From positions 110,773,375 through 110,837,374 of the forward strand of contig CM054179.1 of the NCBI GenBank assembly GCA_028829895.1: 64,000 bases of DNA, written 5' to 3'. The DNA comes from Sinotaia quadrata (Eukaryota; Mollusca; Gastropoda; Architaenioglossa; Viviparidae). Shown here piece by piece: positions 46,180 to 57,235 of the stretch. The translations under genes and the position numbers were made by a program. Under the pieces are notes generated by a model. That model made no database searches. It was given only the letters and a program-made list of their open reading frames with translations, and was not told where the DNA came from. Position 1 is the stretch's first letter; every line of letters begins with the position of its first letter.

Positions 46180-46455
46180 CCCTATCACTGACATTCCGCA
46201 AATCCTTCGAACCTGACTTGCTTCCATTTTTCTCGGGACAGATGCGCTCGCTACTCACTCTGGCCAGTTTTGGTAAGTGGGAGTAGAAATTTCGGACCAG
46301 AGGCCACAATCCCTGCCTGTCTGGTGTCGTGGGAACCACTGACTGAGACGACAAGCTGCAGCGTCCAATCCTGCAAGGCGGCGTCACCAGCAAGACAAAA
46401 TCCGAACGCGAGCTGGGCGCGCGCATTACGCCGCCTGAATCCCACAAGCAAGTTT
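46180..46455 (+). promoter_or_regulatory. GC-rich island, possible promoter or first exon
   Basis: The most CpG-rich repeat-free block in this part of the window (GGGCGCGCGCATTACGCCGC near 46,415; a CCAAT pentamer at about 46,356). It lies 2.2 kb upstream of the signal-peptide exon. It also contains an exon-like ATG...GTAAGT segment at 46,242-46,272. Promoter function is inference. Confidence 0.3.
46242..46272 (+). CDS. very short exon candidate
   Basis: CTTCCATTTTTCTCGGGACAG ends at 46,241 as an acceptor-quality sequence. Then ATG CGC TCG CTA CTC ACT CTG GCC AGT TTT G is followed by a consensus donor GTAAGTGGG at 46,273. It would encode MRSLLTLASF and leave a phase-1 intron. Splicing it to the exon at 48,650 would give an immediate stop, so it would have to belong to another transcript. 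Weak evidence. Confidence 0.2.
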
Positions 46456-46674
46456 ACTGAGAGTATTGATGTTTTCAGACATATAACGTGCCCAATAGGA
46501 AAAATGGAATTTAAACGGGGGAAGAAGTCATTAAGTTAAAAAAGAAAACGAAAGAGAAATAAATAATAAAAGCATAGATATTACAACGGAAGCGAGTCTC
46601 ATAGACTAAAATGAGAAAAGTTGTCCTTCGACTTCCGAGGACGCAAAGAAAACCCAAACAGTTCTGTTAAGGAG

Positions 46675-46775
46675 AGGAAGTAATACTTGTGAATGATGCT
46701 TCAGAGGAAGCAATGCTTGTGAATGATGCTTCAGAAGAAGCAGTATTTGTGAATGACACCTCTTTAGTTGTTGTT
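46675..46775. repeat. 30-bp minisatellite
   Basis: Three units contain GTGAATGATGCTTCAG (46,689 and 46,719, then GTGAATGACACCTC). The plus strand reads LVNDASEEAM as a ten-residue repeat but an upstream stop limits it. Confidence 0.9.
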
Positions 46776-47405
46776 GCCAATGCCTGACTTGAAGAACTCG
46801 GTACGGGGCATTAATGCACGCATAGAGCGACGCGCAGGTAAGAGCAGCTACGCCAACGTTGAGCGAATACTAACATGATAATGAAAAACGATAAACAAAA
46901 AGCAGAAAGACCTATAAGGAATGTCGCCCTCACACATACTCACAACCAACTACAACAAACAATGACAGCAACAAATACAACATAAATCGCACATTTTGAG
47001 AAACTGTTTGACTTCACTTCCTATATTTTGTGACGTATCCTCAACACCGAATTCATTGTTGATATTTCCAGCCTGCCACTTCTTGTCGGCAGTAGTTCTG
47101 CGGACTTTATAAGCATCTGGATTTAACGGCCGGTTTGTTCCAGGAAGCCAGTATTGTGTAGATGTGCGCTGCCGTCGTTTACTTCCCTTTGAATATTGTT
47201 GTTGTCATTATCGTCGCTTAAGTCAGACAGTTGACCGGACGACATTTTTCTTGAGCCTACTTTGCTCGTTCTGCGGTTATGAGGAGGACAGGGTGGGGTG
47301 GGGGGACGCCTGAAGAGGGCACTAGAGTGCAAAGAGTTCTAACCATTTATGTTACGTGCATGCATTTGTGTGGAACCGCTCTGCGATAAATTTCCCCGAG
47401 TGCTG
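46776..47405. other. single-copy DNA
   Basis: No supported gene; moderate GC at 47,100-47,340. Confidence 0.45.
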
Positions 47406-47665
47406 GGATATTTGTTTGAACAATTCTTGTCGAGAGGTTTTGGTAATCGACAGAAAGGCGTGACGTCTGATTGAAGATTGATGTTTGAACTCAACATAAT
47501 CGTGTGACGATTCTTGGAAACAAGAGTGCTGTGATGCTTGAAGGCGACAGAGAGCTATGACGTTTGTCAGAAACTTCCAAAGAAAAGTTGTGACTAGAGT
47601 GACGTTTGTTTGGAGGCGAGTTCTGTGACGTTTAGCTGAGAGAGTTGTGACGTTTCCTGAAGTAT
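47406..47665. repeat. degenerate repeat rich in TGACGT motifs
   Basis: TGACGTC occurs at 47,461 and TGACGTTT at 47,558, 47,600, 47,625 and 47,648, embedded in loosely repeated GTGACGTTTNNCTGAGAGAG-like units. TGACGT is the CREB/ATF half-site. The 134-codon minus-strand frame across it is a by-product of the repeat. Confidence 0.65.
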
Positions 47666-48180
47666 GCGCTGTCAGACAGTTTGGGCAAGAAGTGGGCCGT
47701 TTCCGTGGTATGACCGTTTGGGCAAGCTGATACATGGAAAGCATTAAACTCGGCATTCATACCAACAACCACGTGATGTTTGTTGCTAGAGCAGCTAAGC
47801 ATGACATTTCTGCATATACAGCAATGGTCAAGAAGTGTTGCGCAATCCACTCAAATAATTAAAATTAGTGTCACCGGTTTTGTTTTGTTTTTTACAAAAT
47901 AAAAAACAATAGTGTTGCTGTGGTTCCACCGACAAAAAAACGTCGCTTTTTTTCTTTCCTGCTGTTTCAAGCATCATGCATTGTGGGTGTTTCCTGTTCA
48001 TCTCGTCACTTCAGTGCTTGTTTCAACTTTGAACATGATTGTGGACGTTCCACTTGCACAAAGTCACTTCAGGGTGCTGTGGACAGTGTGTTGTGGGTGT
48101 TTCACTTAACGAAAAGTTATTTTAGAGTGGGCCTCTAGATTCGGATTGTGTATGTGTTCCACTTTCAAAACGACACTTTC
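47666..48180. other. single-copy DNA upstream of the candidate gene
   Basis: No recognised gene. Loose GTTTCACTT/GTTCCACTT words suggest a further decayed array from 47,990. Confidence 0.45.
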
Positions 48181-48183
48181 TGA

Positions 48184-48390
48184 GTTTGTGTGCTTAACTT
48201 ACAAACCACTTCTGTGTTTGTGTGCTTAACTTACAAAGCACTTCTGTGTTTGTGTGCTTAACTTACAAAGCACTTCTGTGTTTGTGTGCTTAACTTACAA
48301 AGCACTTCTGTGTTTGTGTGCTTAACTTACAAAGCACTTCTGTGTTTGTGTGCTCAACTTACAAAACGACACTTCTGGTTTGTGTGCCCC
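48184..48390. repeat. 32-bp minisatellite
   Basis: Six units of TTTGTGTGCTTAACTTACAA followed by AGCACTTCTGTG (48,185, 48,217 and on). Very homogeneous. Confidence 0.96.
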
Positions 48391-48649
48391 ACTTTTAGAA
48401 TATTAATTCGGTGTTTGTTTTAGCGTCGGATATTGTTGCAGTGTACTCTCCTTAAAAGAACTTCAAAGCTTTGTCTGCTCCAGCTCTGACTGTATTATTT
48501 TTTTTTAAAGTCTTATACAAAGCTAAGCTTACAAACACTGTCACAAACCATAGGAATAGGCGTAAAAGACAGTGCTGGATTCCTCTCAACGACATTCGGA
48601 TTCTAACCACTGTTTCACCGTGTTTGTACGCGTGTGTATTTACTTGCAG
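48391..48649 (+). other. single-copy sequence upstream of the candidate exon
   Basis: Would be promoter, 5' exon or 5' intron of the candidate gene. It ends in GTATTTACTTGCAG, a good splice acceptor. Confidence 0.3.
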
Positions 48650-48772
48650 TTTGAACCGAAAGCCGCCGAACCTCCAGTAAAAACGTCAGACGAGGAGCAA
48701 TGGTGCCCGAGTGGAGAGCAACTCTGAACTGTGCCGCCATGTGCAGCCTGTTGGTGCTGAGCAGCACGTCAG
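48650..48772 (+). CDS. candidate coding exon with signal peptide (start codon at 48,700)
   Basis: The exon is bounded by an acceptor (TGTGTATTTACTTGCAG, ending 48,649) and a consensus donor (TCAG|GTAAGAGAG at 48,773). ATG at 48,700 opens MVPEWRATLNCAAMCSLLVL then SSTSG, split in phase 1 after the first base of the last codon. The short polar start, the hydrophobic core AAMCSLLVL and the small residues SSTSG are what a secretory signal peptide looks like, and a phase-1 intron after the signal peptide is common in genes for secreted proteins. The 50 bases before the ATG would be 5' UTR. The exon is GC-richer than its surroundings. No gene family is recognised. Confidence 0.5.
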
Positions 48773-49255
48773 GTAAGAGAGAAATAATTTTTTCCAATTA
48801 TTTTCCAAATACGAAAGAAACCAGTTTTTTTCCAATTAGTTTTTAGGTAAGAAAGAAAACAGTCTTTCCTAATTAGTTAAGTTTTTAGATAAGAGAGAAA
48901 CCAATTTTTCCAATTATTTTCCAGATACGAAAGAAACCAGTTTTTTCCAATTAGTTTTTAGGTTAGAGAGAAACCAATCTTTCAAATTAATTTTTAGAGT
49001 AGAAATAAACCATTCTTTTCCAATTAGTTTATAGGTAAGAAAGAAAACAATTTTTTTCCAATTAGTTTTCAGATAAGAGAGAAAACAAACTTTTCCAAAT
49101 TAATTTCAGGTAAGAGGGATATCATTCTTTTCCAATGAGCTTTAAGATAAGAGAGAAACCAGTCCCTTGAAATAGTTCTTGGATAAGAAAGAAACCACTC
49201 CTTTCCAAATAGTTCTCAGGTAGGAAAATCAATCCTTTCAAATTAGTAATCTAGG
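48771..49255 (+). repeat. 37-bp intronic minisatellite that re-copies the 5' splice site
   Basis: About thirteen units of 36-40 bp each start with AGGTAAGAGAGAAACCA or a close variant and end in a pyrimidine tract plus TTTTAG or TTTCAG. The first unit is the real donor of the preceding exon. Exact acceptor-donor juxtapositions YYYAG|GTAAGA occur at 48,845, 49,033 and 49,108, with AG|GTAGGA at 49,218. Other units have AGATAAG or AGATACG, which would not be donors. Confidence 0.93.
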
Positions 49256-49470
49256 AGGTACATATTGTCAGCATCCTGGAATGTTCTCATTGCAAACAAA
49301 AATGTCTCTTTCTGTTATCTAACTACACGAATGAACTTTAGGGTTCAGTCCATGTTCATATTGCAAGCAAAATTGTTCTCTTATAATATTCAAGCACAGG
49401 AATATGTTTCAGGCTTCAGGCAATGTTTTCATTGCAAGCAAAACTTGTATCAAATTAGTTCTTTCGGTTA
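49256..49470. repeat. degenerate ~80-bp repeat
   Basis: Three units share ATGTTCTCATTGCAAACAAA and a following CAGGAATATGTTTCAGG-like part. Confidence 0.7.
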
Positions 49471-49560
49471 AGTGTTAAATGATGTGGGTTTTTTGCTGTG
49501 CTTTTCATTTTCTGTAAGCATTTTTGTTTTTTCCCTTTTTTTTTTTTTTTTGTTTGCTAG

Positions 49561-49655
49561 GGGATAATAACCGCACGAAAACCGAAGATTTATTTTCTGC
49601 TTGGCATGCGGTTACGGCCATGAGGTTGAAGGGGTACATTTTTCCGGTGCTGTAA
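49561..49655 (+). CDS. candidate terminal exon of a small secreted peptide
   Basis: A very strong acceptor (T-run then GTTTGCTAG, ending 49,560) precedes an open frame that is in phase with the signal-peptide exon: joined, codon 25 becomes GGG and the chain continues as DNNRTKTEDLFSAWHAVTAM followed by RLKGYIFPVL and TAA at 49,653. The predicted precursor is about 55 residues; cleavage after the signal would leave about 30. No cysteines or dibasic processing sites are in the mature part. NRT is a possible N-glycosylation site. The chance that an acceptor is followed by 30 open codons in the right phase is not negligible, so this is a model rather than a call. Confidence 0.35.
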
Positions 49656-49924
49656 AGCAAGATAGACTACAGTTGAATACACACATTAATATCCAATAGT
49701 AATAGTAATATTAAAAATAATAATAAGCTAATCAGTACTAACTATATAAATGATACAGAAGTACTAGTTCACGCGCATTCGAACTCACATAAACACGTAC
49801 ACGCTTTGTGTCTTACTCCTCTCCCTTACTCCGCCAACGGCATGCAATCAGTCACCCCCCCCCCCCCTTACTCTCTCTCTAAAGAACAGTGAATACACAA
49901 TTCATTTTATTCAATAATTCCAGC
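49656..49924. other. single-copy DNA with poly-C
   Basis: Poly-C lies at 49,854-49,867. No clear AATAAA within 150 bp of the candidate stop; AATAAA words occur from about 49,953 in the next repeat. Confidence 0.45.
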
Positions 49925-50520
49925 CAAACACACAGCAAGCAAGCAAGCAAACAAATAAACAACAAAACAGAAACACAAAGAAAATTAAGCAAACTAGCAA
50001 ACAAACGAATAAGTAAGTACAAACACAAATAATCAAACAAACGAACAAGCAAACACAAACGGAAACAAACACATGAAGAATTAACACAAATGCAAATAAT
50101 CAAACAAACGAACAAGCAAACACAAACGGAAACAAACACATGAAGAATTAACACAAATGCAAATAATCAAACAAACGAACAAGCAAACACAAACGGAAAC
50201 AAACACATGAAGAATTAACACAAATGCATATAAGCAAACAAACGAACAAGCAAACACAAACGGAAACAAACACATGAAGAATTAACACAAATGCATATAA
50301 GCAAACAAACGAACAAGCAAACACAAACGGAAACAAACACATGAAGAATTAACACAAATGCATATAAGCAAACAAACGAACAAGTAAACAGAAACACAAA
50401 TCAGCAAACAAACGAACAAATTAACACAAATAGCAAACAAACGAACAAACAAACAAGCATAAATAAGCAAACAAACGAAAATCAAACACAAACACCAATA
50501 AGCGAACATTTACAGACAAA
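49925..50520. repeat. 67-bp minisatellite with AAC/AAAC-rich flanks
   Basis: Five homogeneous units contain ACATGAAGAATTAACACAAA (50,071, 50,138 and on), AAACAAACGAACAAGCAAAC and ACAAACGGAAACAAAC. Diverged AACAAACGAAC sequence flanks it. Cys/Leu-rich minus-strand frames shift because 67 is not a multiple of three. Confidence 0.96.
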
Positions 50521-51018
50521 TAAACAAAAATATTCAGACACACAACAAAAAAGAGAAGCAAGCAAGATACGCCACAAAATAAAAATCAAGAAAATCAATA
50601 ATTCAGCAAATAAATAGACAAAGAATTCGGAAGCACATTAATACAATTATTCTCAAATCATAACAATGAAAGTAATTTAGTTATTTATAAATTAATGGAT
50701 TTTCTTAAATTTTCAGATTATCAAATATACCGAGAAATTGTCCAAGAGAAACTTTACCATTAGTTTGTTGATATCAATGCTACTGGAATGTGAGATTGTT
50801 ATAGTAGCAAATAAGTATATTTTTATTTGGTCGACATTCATTACACGTCTTTTACAGACATTTCTACTTTAGTCATTAGTGATAATGGGATCAAGCCATA
50901 TTTACTTTTATCATTATTAAGGGGGAAGCATTCTATAATTGTATACTTAACAAAAATATTTATTTAATTATGCGTATGTAATTAGTCTTGAACCAGTGAT
51001 GTTTGAGATCATGTCATA
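50521..51018. other. AT-rich single-copy DNA
   Basis: No features supported. Confidence 0.5.
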
Positions 51019-51020
51019 TT

Positions 51021-51085
<65 letters not shown>

Positions 51086-51112
51086 TGTTTGTGTGTGTGT
51101 GTGTTTGTGTAT
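51021..51112. repeat. (GA)n(GT)n microsatellite
   Basis: About 31 GA units followed by an interrupted GT tract. Confidence 0.98.
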
Positions 51113-51269
51113 GTGTTTGAGTTTCAACAGAAATGAGGTATTAATGTAGTCATGTGACCGAAAAGAAAAATCGTTAAGTTTGTTTATCTTTTGTAAATCA
51201 ATGAAAGACAAATATATCACTATTAATTATAGTTATTGCTCTTTAATATTATTGAAATAAGCATTGATT

Positions 51270-52150
51270 AATTGTTGTTTTTACTACTACTACTACTATT
51301 GCAATTATACTTCTATTAAGGATATACTAGTGCTGCAGCAATTACTACTACAACAACTACTGCTTCTAATACAACAATAACTACTACAATTACTACTACT
51401 TCTATTACTTTAACTCATTCTCACATGCCGCTACATTTACAGACTACTATCACTATAATTGCTACTACTGCTACAAAATTACTGTTACTGCAACTCCTAG
51501 AGCAACTGTTCCTATAAAACAAATACTACTACTTCACCATCTTAATTACTACTACAAATACCTGTCCAAAGTACTATTATTACTACTGCAAACACCTGTA
51601 CAGAAATACTACTATTACTACTGCAAATACTTGTACAAAATACTACTATTATTACTACAAATACCTGTACAAAAATACTATTATTACTGTACAAATACAT
51701 GTACACAAATACTATTATTGCTACTGCAAATACTTGTACAAAATACTACTATTACTACTGCAAATACCTGTACACAAATACTATTATTACTACTACAATG
51801 ATTGCTACTTCTACAAGTTCTACACAATTCCAATTACAAGAAATTTAATTGCTGCTACTACAAATGTTACTACTAATCTTGTACGTTACTACTAAAGAGA
51901 ATACTACTTCTACAACAAATACTACTTCTGCAACAAATTGTACTCATTCTACTCCTATTGTTGCAACAATAAATGTTACTACTATACAAAATATTTCTTC
52001 TGCAATAAATACAATTTATACTAGTACTATTATTGCAACACTAAATGTTACTACTCCACAAAATACTTCTTTTGCAATACATAGAACTAATCCTAGTACT
52101 AATAGTGCAAGAATAGATGTTACTATTACACCAACTACTACAACAAATTC
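51270..52150. repeat. TAC/ACT-rich repeat region
   Basis: Trinucleotide-rich sequence includes about 35-42-bp units ACTGCAAATACCTGTACAAA with ATACTACTATTACT at 51,540-51,800. The plus frame 51,849-52,280 starts MLLLQMLLLILYV and continues Thr/Asn-rich with several NxT/S sequons; this follows from (ACT)n and (ATT)n composition and is not taken as a gene. Confidence 0.9.
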
Positions 52151-53438
52151 TATATACCTTAACTACATTTGTTACACAGGACAACACCAACCAATTAATT
52201 ATAAAACTGAAGGGATAGGGTCGGAACCTGTGAGAAAACATTTGAAGAGCTGTCTTATTTTTAATTTTCTCTATTTTTAATATTATTATTTTTTTAAACG
52301 AATACTGAATATTTTTATTTGTCCTGAAAATGTTACCACCCCACCCCCGCCTCTACCTCACCTACCCAAACGACAATTAAAAACAATACAACCGAACAAC
52401 AATTTTACTTGTTGCCAAGAGATACTTTAGGACAAATGTTAACTATACAGCGAAATGTATGCTGAATGAGCTTTGTTGAGGTGCTTACTTTTCTACAGAT
52501 ATAATTTGCTGAAATTAAAAATTAAAAAAATTGCAATATCGACGAAACCACATGCCATAACGGTGCAAATCTAAGTTTAAAATGTTTGTGTTCGATTTAA
52601 TCTTCTCAACAAAATCTACCTTCCCCCCACCCCCCACCCTCTCCTCTCTTCGCTCCTCAGTTTTTTTTTTTTTTAGCAAACATGACTGGAAACCAAGAGA
52701 GCCGACTTTTGTTGTATGAAGGAAGGTTGTTTCCGGTTTATAACTGTTTGAATCGGTGATCACGCAGCAGAACAGCTGACACTCGATTAGTTTTAAATAA
52801 ATTAAAGGACTACCGAAGTTGATTTGTTAACTCGCTCGTGAAATGGAAAAAAGAACAGAAATAAGAGAGGAATTATGATGACGCAATTTTTGACGAAATT
52901 AAAGACTTTTAATTTTGTTTACTGCATTGCGGTAAACAGACGGGGTTGGTGCTCGTTAGATTTTCAGCTAAAGGTCAGAAGTCATCTCTAAGGAAACCAG
53001 CATGCTGAAAAGCCGTGAAAAATGTCTGTGTTTTTAACCTATGTTAATTTTATTTCCATTATTATGGCATGTTAATTTTATTTCCTTCATGCAGTATTTC
53101 TTCTTTTTTTTATTTTTTATTTCGCAGAAACGCAAACTTTAAGGCTGTGATGCTTTGTAGAAATGAACATCTAGGTTACAAACATCTTACCTCAGGTGCT
53201 GTGAGATTAAATTTTAATGCTAACTGAATACAATTTATAAAATGAATAAATAAGATAGAGTCAAGAAGCAAAATAAATAACGATTACGAGCAAAGAGAAA
53301 CAATCTAAGCAAAAATGTCCCCCCCCCATCATTTTAAATATATAATAAAATAAACAATAAATAAAAAAAAAATAAAGAAAAAACATATGGAGTGATTACC
53401 TGAAACAGATACTTTCTCTCAAAACTTAACACTGAGAT
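52151..53438. other. AT-rich single-copy DNA
   Basis: Contains C-rich and T-rich runs near 52,335-52,350 and 52,622-52,672. No gene seen. Confidence 0.5.
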
Positions 53439-53439
53439 T

Positions 53440-53650
53440 AAACTAAACTAATTTCTAGCAAATATACTAAGCCAAGCAGAACTAAATTAAACATAATAAT
53501 TTCAAGTGAATATCCTTAGTTAAGCAAAAATAAATGAAAAATAATTTCAAGTGTATATCCTTAGCTAAGCAAAAATAAATGAAGCAAAATTAATTTCAAG
53601 TGAATATACATAGCCACGGAAAAATAAATGAAAAAAATAATTCAGTTGAA
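53440..53650. repeat. ~55-bp degenerate minisatellite
   Basis: Four units contain AATTTCAAGTGAATATCCTT and AGCTAAGCAAAAATAAATGA. Confidence 0.88.
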
Positions 53651-54530
53651 AAAGCAAATGAGTCATGGAGACAATGTTAATTTAATTATTTATTAAGCTA
53701 TTAAAATATGCCAAACAATAGTTAAACATTCCAAATTAATGAAACTTGTCATATGAAAGAACTGAACAGTGGGGAAACATCGTTGTAATGTACTGCTATC
53801 ATCTATGTCAACATCTCCGCTGTTTTGTTTATTCAGTCCTTCAGTAGGAACCTGTTGATTGTTCGTCACAGCGTCCAACACGCACACACCATAGATGCTT
53901 GTCTGGCTCTCTTTATTATGTGTGCAAGGGTTATGTATGCTGACGTGTTGATATGACGTGTTTGTATGCGAGATTGTATGTGGAGTGAAAAACTGTAAAC
54001 ATACAGGACAATACAATGTAGACACTGCGCTCACCCTTTCAAAACAATAGTAGACAAGTTACAGTTTTGTTTTTCTTTGATGAATATGATTTAAATTTAT
54101 TTTCTATCACAGATTCTCTTTCATGTAGTAAATAAAAGAAAACTTAATCGTTCATCTCACAAATCATTCAGGCATAATTAATACATTCTGGAAATAAAGA
54201 AATAATTAATAAATTAATGGATGGTGAAACAAGAAAAAGTAAAGAAAAGTAAAAATTAACAAATTATCAAATACAAAAGAGCAACAATTTCCACTTGAAA
54301 AAAAGCTACAAGAGTGCAAAGTTATGAAAGTTTCAAAATAAAGTCCTGGAGCAATTTGGCTCCTCCACAATTCAATAACAAATAGATAAAAGTTCAAATC
54401 CTAGCTGGGATTTCTATATTCTACATAATTCCTACATACTCATAAATAATTCTATGTGCACTGAGGTTTTTAATAAATTGAATCTTAGACTACTTACAGA
54501 GTTTTGTACCCTTCACAAATTTAGTTGGGA
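53651..54530. other. AT-rich single-copy DNA
   Basis: A 113-codon minus-strand frame (53,693-54,034) with a CPVC motif is present, but there is no domain match and no splice support. Confidence 0.4.
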
Positions 54531-54531
54531 G

Positions 54532-54722
54532 TTCTCCAAGCAAAGATGACAATCCGCCATGCAGAAAAACAATGACAACCTAAGTGTACTCCAAGCAAAC
54601 ATGACACAATCCGCCATGCAGAAAAACAATGACAAGCTGTTAAATGTACGGGTTATTTTGGCGCTGTTTGTAGAAGATTCCCTTGCATGAAAAATGAAGA
54701 TTCCTTTGCATGAAAAAATAAA
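54532..54722. repeat. ~57-bp duplication plus 26-bp duplication
   Basis: CAATCCGCCATGCAGAAAAA occurs twice (about 54,551 and 54,608), followed by a repeated GAAGATTCCTTTGCATGAAA. Confidence 0.9.
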
Positions 54723-54814
54723 GAGGACCATAGTTCAAAGTAATTTGCTGTTATCTCTGTGTCTCACTGGGGTTGCTCATATCTGAACTTTCCCCCTCTG
54801 ACACTTCTGGTGTC

Positions 54815-55172
54815 AAATTATCAGCTCTCTCCTTGATCCAAATTATCAGCTCTCTGCATGATCCAAATTATCAGCTATAAGCATGACCCAAATTATCAGC
54901 CGTCTGCATGATCCAAATTATCTGTTCTCTGCATGATCCAAATTATCAGCTATAAGCATGACCCAAATTATCAGCCGTCTGCATGATCCAAATTATCTGT
55001 TCTCTGCATGATCCAAATTATCAGCCGTCTGCATGATCCAAATTATCAGCTCTCTGCATGATCCAGATTATCAGCTCTCTGCATGATCCAAATTATCAGC
55101 TCTCTGCATGATCCAAATTATCAGCTCTCTGCATGATCCAAATTATCAGCTCTCTGCATGATCCAAAATAAT
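54815..55172. repeat. 25-bp minisatellite with higher-order structure
   Basis: Fourteen units of ATGATCCAAATTATCAGCTC plus TCTGC. Variants (GCTATAAGC, GCCGTCTGC, TGTTCTCTGC) recur in the same order, which shows duplication of multi-unit blocks; the right end is homogeneous. Confidence 0.97.
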
Positions 55173-56510
55173 AGAATAAAATGTCTTCATGTATAATGGT
55201 TAGGCCAGACTTCCCTGTATATAGGTTAAGTTGAGTGGGCTGAGTGGTTCTCAAACTACTGCTAAATCAGCAACGGGTTGATGTCGTGCTCCACCATCAA
55301 AGAAGTAACATCAAACACGTGTCACCTTCGCCGTTCTCCGCACAAATGGAATGGCATCTGGAGTCCAAGGTCAAAATGTCTAATATGAATTGTTTTCCCA
55401 ATACACCGCAATTTCTCATTAAATAAGGAAGTGGGATGTTTTAACTCGGTTAAGTTCAAAGCATTAAAATACCTCAGTTGCTTTACCATGACATCTATAG
55501 CAGATATCTAATATGGCATCACAAGCAAAAAAGTGAAATAACAGAAATACCGCTGCACAGAATCTTGTGCTCAAAAATAATGTCTCAGATTTATGTCGTA
55601 TTATCATTGTCCTCTTCCGTCCTTGAAACTTTCCTGTTTGAATAAAAATAAAACTACAGATTTCTCCTTGATGTACTTAGTTGAATCTTCAATTCAATTT
55701 GATCATAAAAGTTATTAAGACAAAAATTAATAAGCTGGTGGCACCCCATCATCCCATGGCCTAGTGAACACGAGGCGCTGAGGAATAATGTTCAATGATT
55801 TCCTTTGCTCTCCTCTCGTGGTCATAAATCAAAGTTTTATATTTTCAATTTCAAGAGAGTGTCCCCAAGTGGCTAAATACAATGCTGTTTCATTGGACAG
55901 AAAAAGTGTGTATCCGCTAAAACAGAAGTTTACTAATGAATCATTCTTGATGCTAGCACGTGCTGGTCACGTGAAACTAAACACTAAAAGTCGATATTTA
56001 TCCTAATAATTTACCCATGATGCCATATCCTATTCACATGATACAAAACTTTAGACTTTCGTTGTAAATATCTTAATAATTTGTCTATGATGCCTGCACA
56101 AAAATGTTCACGTGATACAAAAATTAAATGCTGTTTCAACCTGGTGTCTCAGCGCTGTATTGTGTTTTTATAAAACTAAACATAAAGTTCTGTTTTGATA
56201 ACCGGGTGAACTGTTTCCACCACTGCAGGTTCTGTTTGTTCTCAAGTGCTGATAGCTTACCTAAAACCCTTAGGCACTAACCGACCTCATTGCGTCTTAA
56301 GTTTAAATAACTCTATTTATTCTAACTGCTAAATTCTCAGATACTTCAAATAATTAGGAGTGAACATATATCACATCTAATTTGGTGAATTCTTTCTCTT
56401 TATAGATATTATAACACTTCAGTCCAGCAGTCCAACAATGATTGCTTCCCAGTTATGCTTCAGTGCACCTTCGATTTGACTGTCCAGTAATGCAGCTCCT
56501 AGGCTAACTC
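55173..56510. other. single-copy DNA with a diverged ~75-bp repeat
   Basis: At 55,990-56,125, TAATTTRYCYATGATGCC and CACGTGATACAAAA occur twice. The two short open frames here (55,244-55,426; 55,788-56,006) have no support. Confidence 0.5.
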
Positions 56511-56511
56511 T

Positions 56512-56862
56512 TAGGTTCACTCACATTCAAACTAAGACACTCAAAGTCACATATTCACATTCACGCTAAGACACTAACAGTCACACACTCACAGTCACGC
56601 TAATACACAGTCACACACTCACAGTCACGCTAAGACACAGTCACACACTCAGTCACGCTAAGACACAATCACACACTCACATTCACGCTAAGACACTCAC
56701 AGTCAAACACTCACAGTCACGCTAAGACACAATCACACTCACATTCACGCTAAGACACTCCCAGTCACACACTCACAGTCACGCTAAGACACTCCCAGTC
56801 ACACACTCACAGTCACACTAAGACACAGTCACACACTCACAGTCACGCTAAGACTCACATTC
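56512..56862. repeat. ~27-bp minisatellite
   Basis: About fourteen units of ACTCACAGTCACGCTAAGAC plus ACAGTCACAC. Unit lengths vary by simple omission of the ACTCACAGT part. Confidence 0.96.
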
Positions 56863-57079
56863 GCCCTCTCTTGCTTTCATATTTAGAACCATCTACTCAT
56901 TCAAAAGCAGAATATTTGCATTTTCGTACATATGTCCATAAAGCAAACAGGATAAGACAAAGTTCAGCCGTAAAATTCACATATTTCCTTCCTTTAAGTA
57001 ACATTTGTATTTTATTAAGACGAACATCTCCATTTCATGACAAACCATCACTAAACTAACAAAACCAATATGCAGTTTC
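56863..57079. other. single-copy DNA
   Basis: Nothing recognisable. Confidence 0.4.
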
Positions 57080-57235
57080 TAAACTAATTACAATAATTTA
57101 CGCCTATCACATAACACGCAGTAAACTAAATTTAATAGAGTGCACCAAACTAGCTAAACTAATTACAATAATTTACGCCTATCACATAACACGCAGTAAA
57201 CTAAATTTAATAGAGTGCACTAAACTAGCTAAACT
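57080..57235. repeat. 75-bp tandem duplication
   Basis: Two nearly identical units start at ACTAATTACAATAATTTACG (57,083 and 57,158). Confidence 0.96.

Noticed and set aside
47352..47756. 134-codon minus-strand ORF
   Set aside because: Overlaps the degenerate TGACGT repeat, with no domain or splice support.
48184..50520. Possible CRISPR-like arrays
   Set aside because: Repeats are head-to-tail without unique spacers, in eukaryotic DNA and with no cas genes.
51849..52280. 143-codon Thr/Asn-rich ORF with a signal-peptide-like start and N-glycosylation sequons
   Set aside because: Composition is fully explained by the (ACT)n/(ATT)n-rich region; sequons arise from AAT-ACT neighbours.
53693..54034. 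113-codon minus-strand ORF with CPVC
   Set aside because: A single CxxC motif is insufficient; no zinc-finger spacing or homology.
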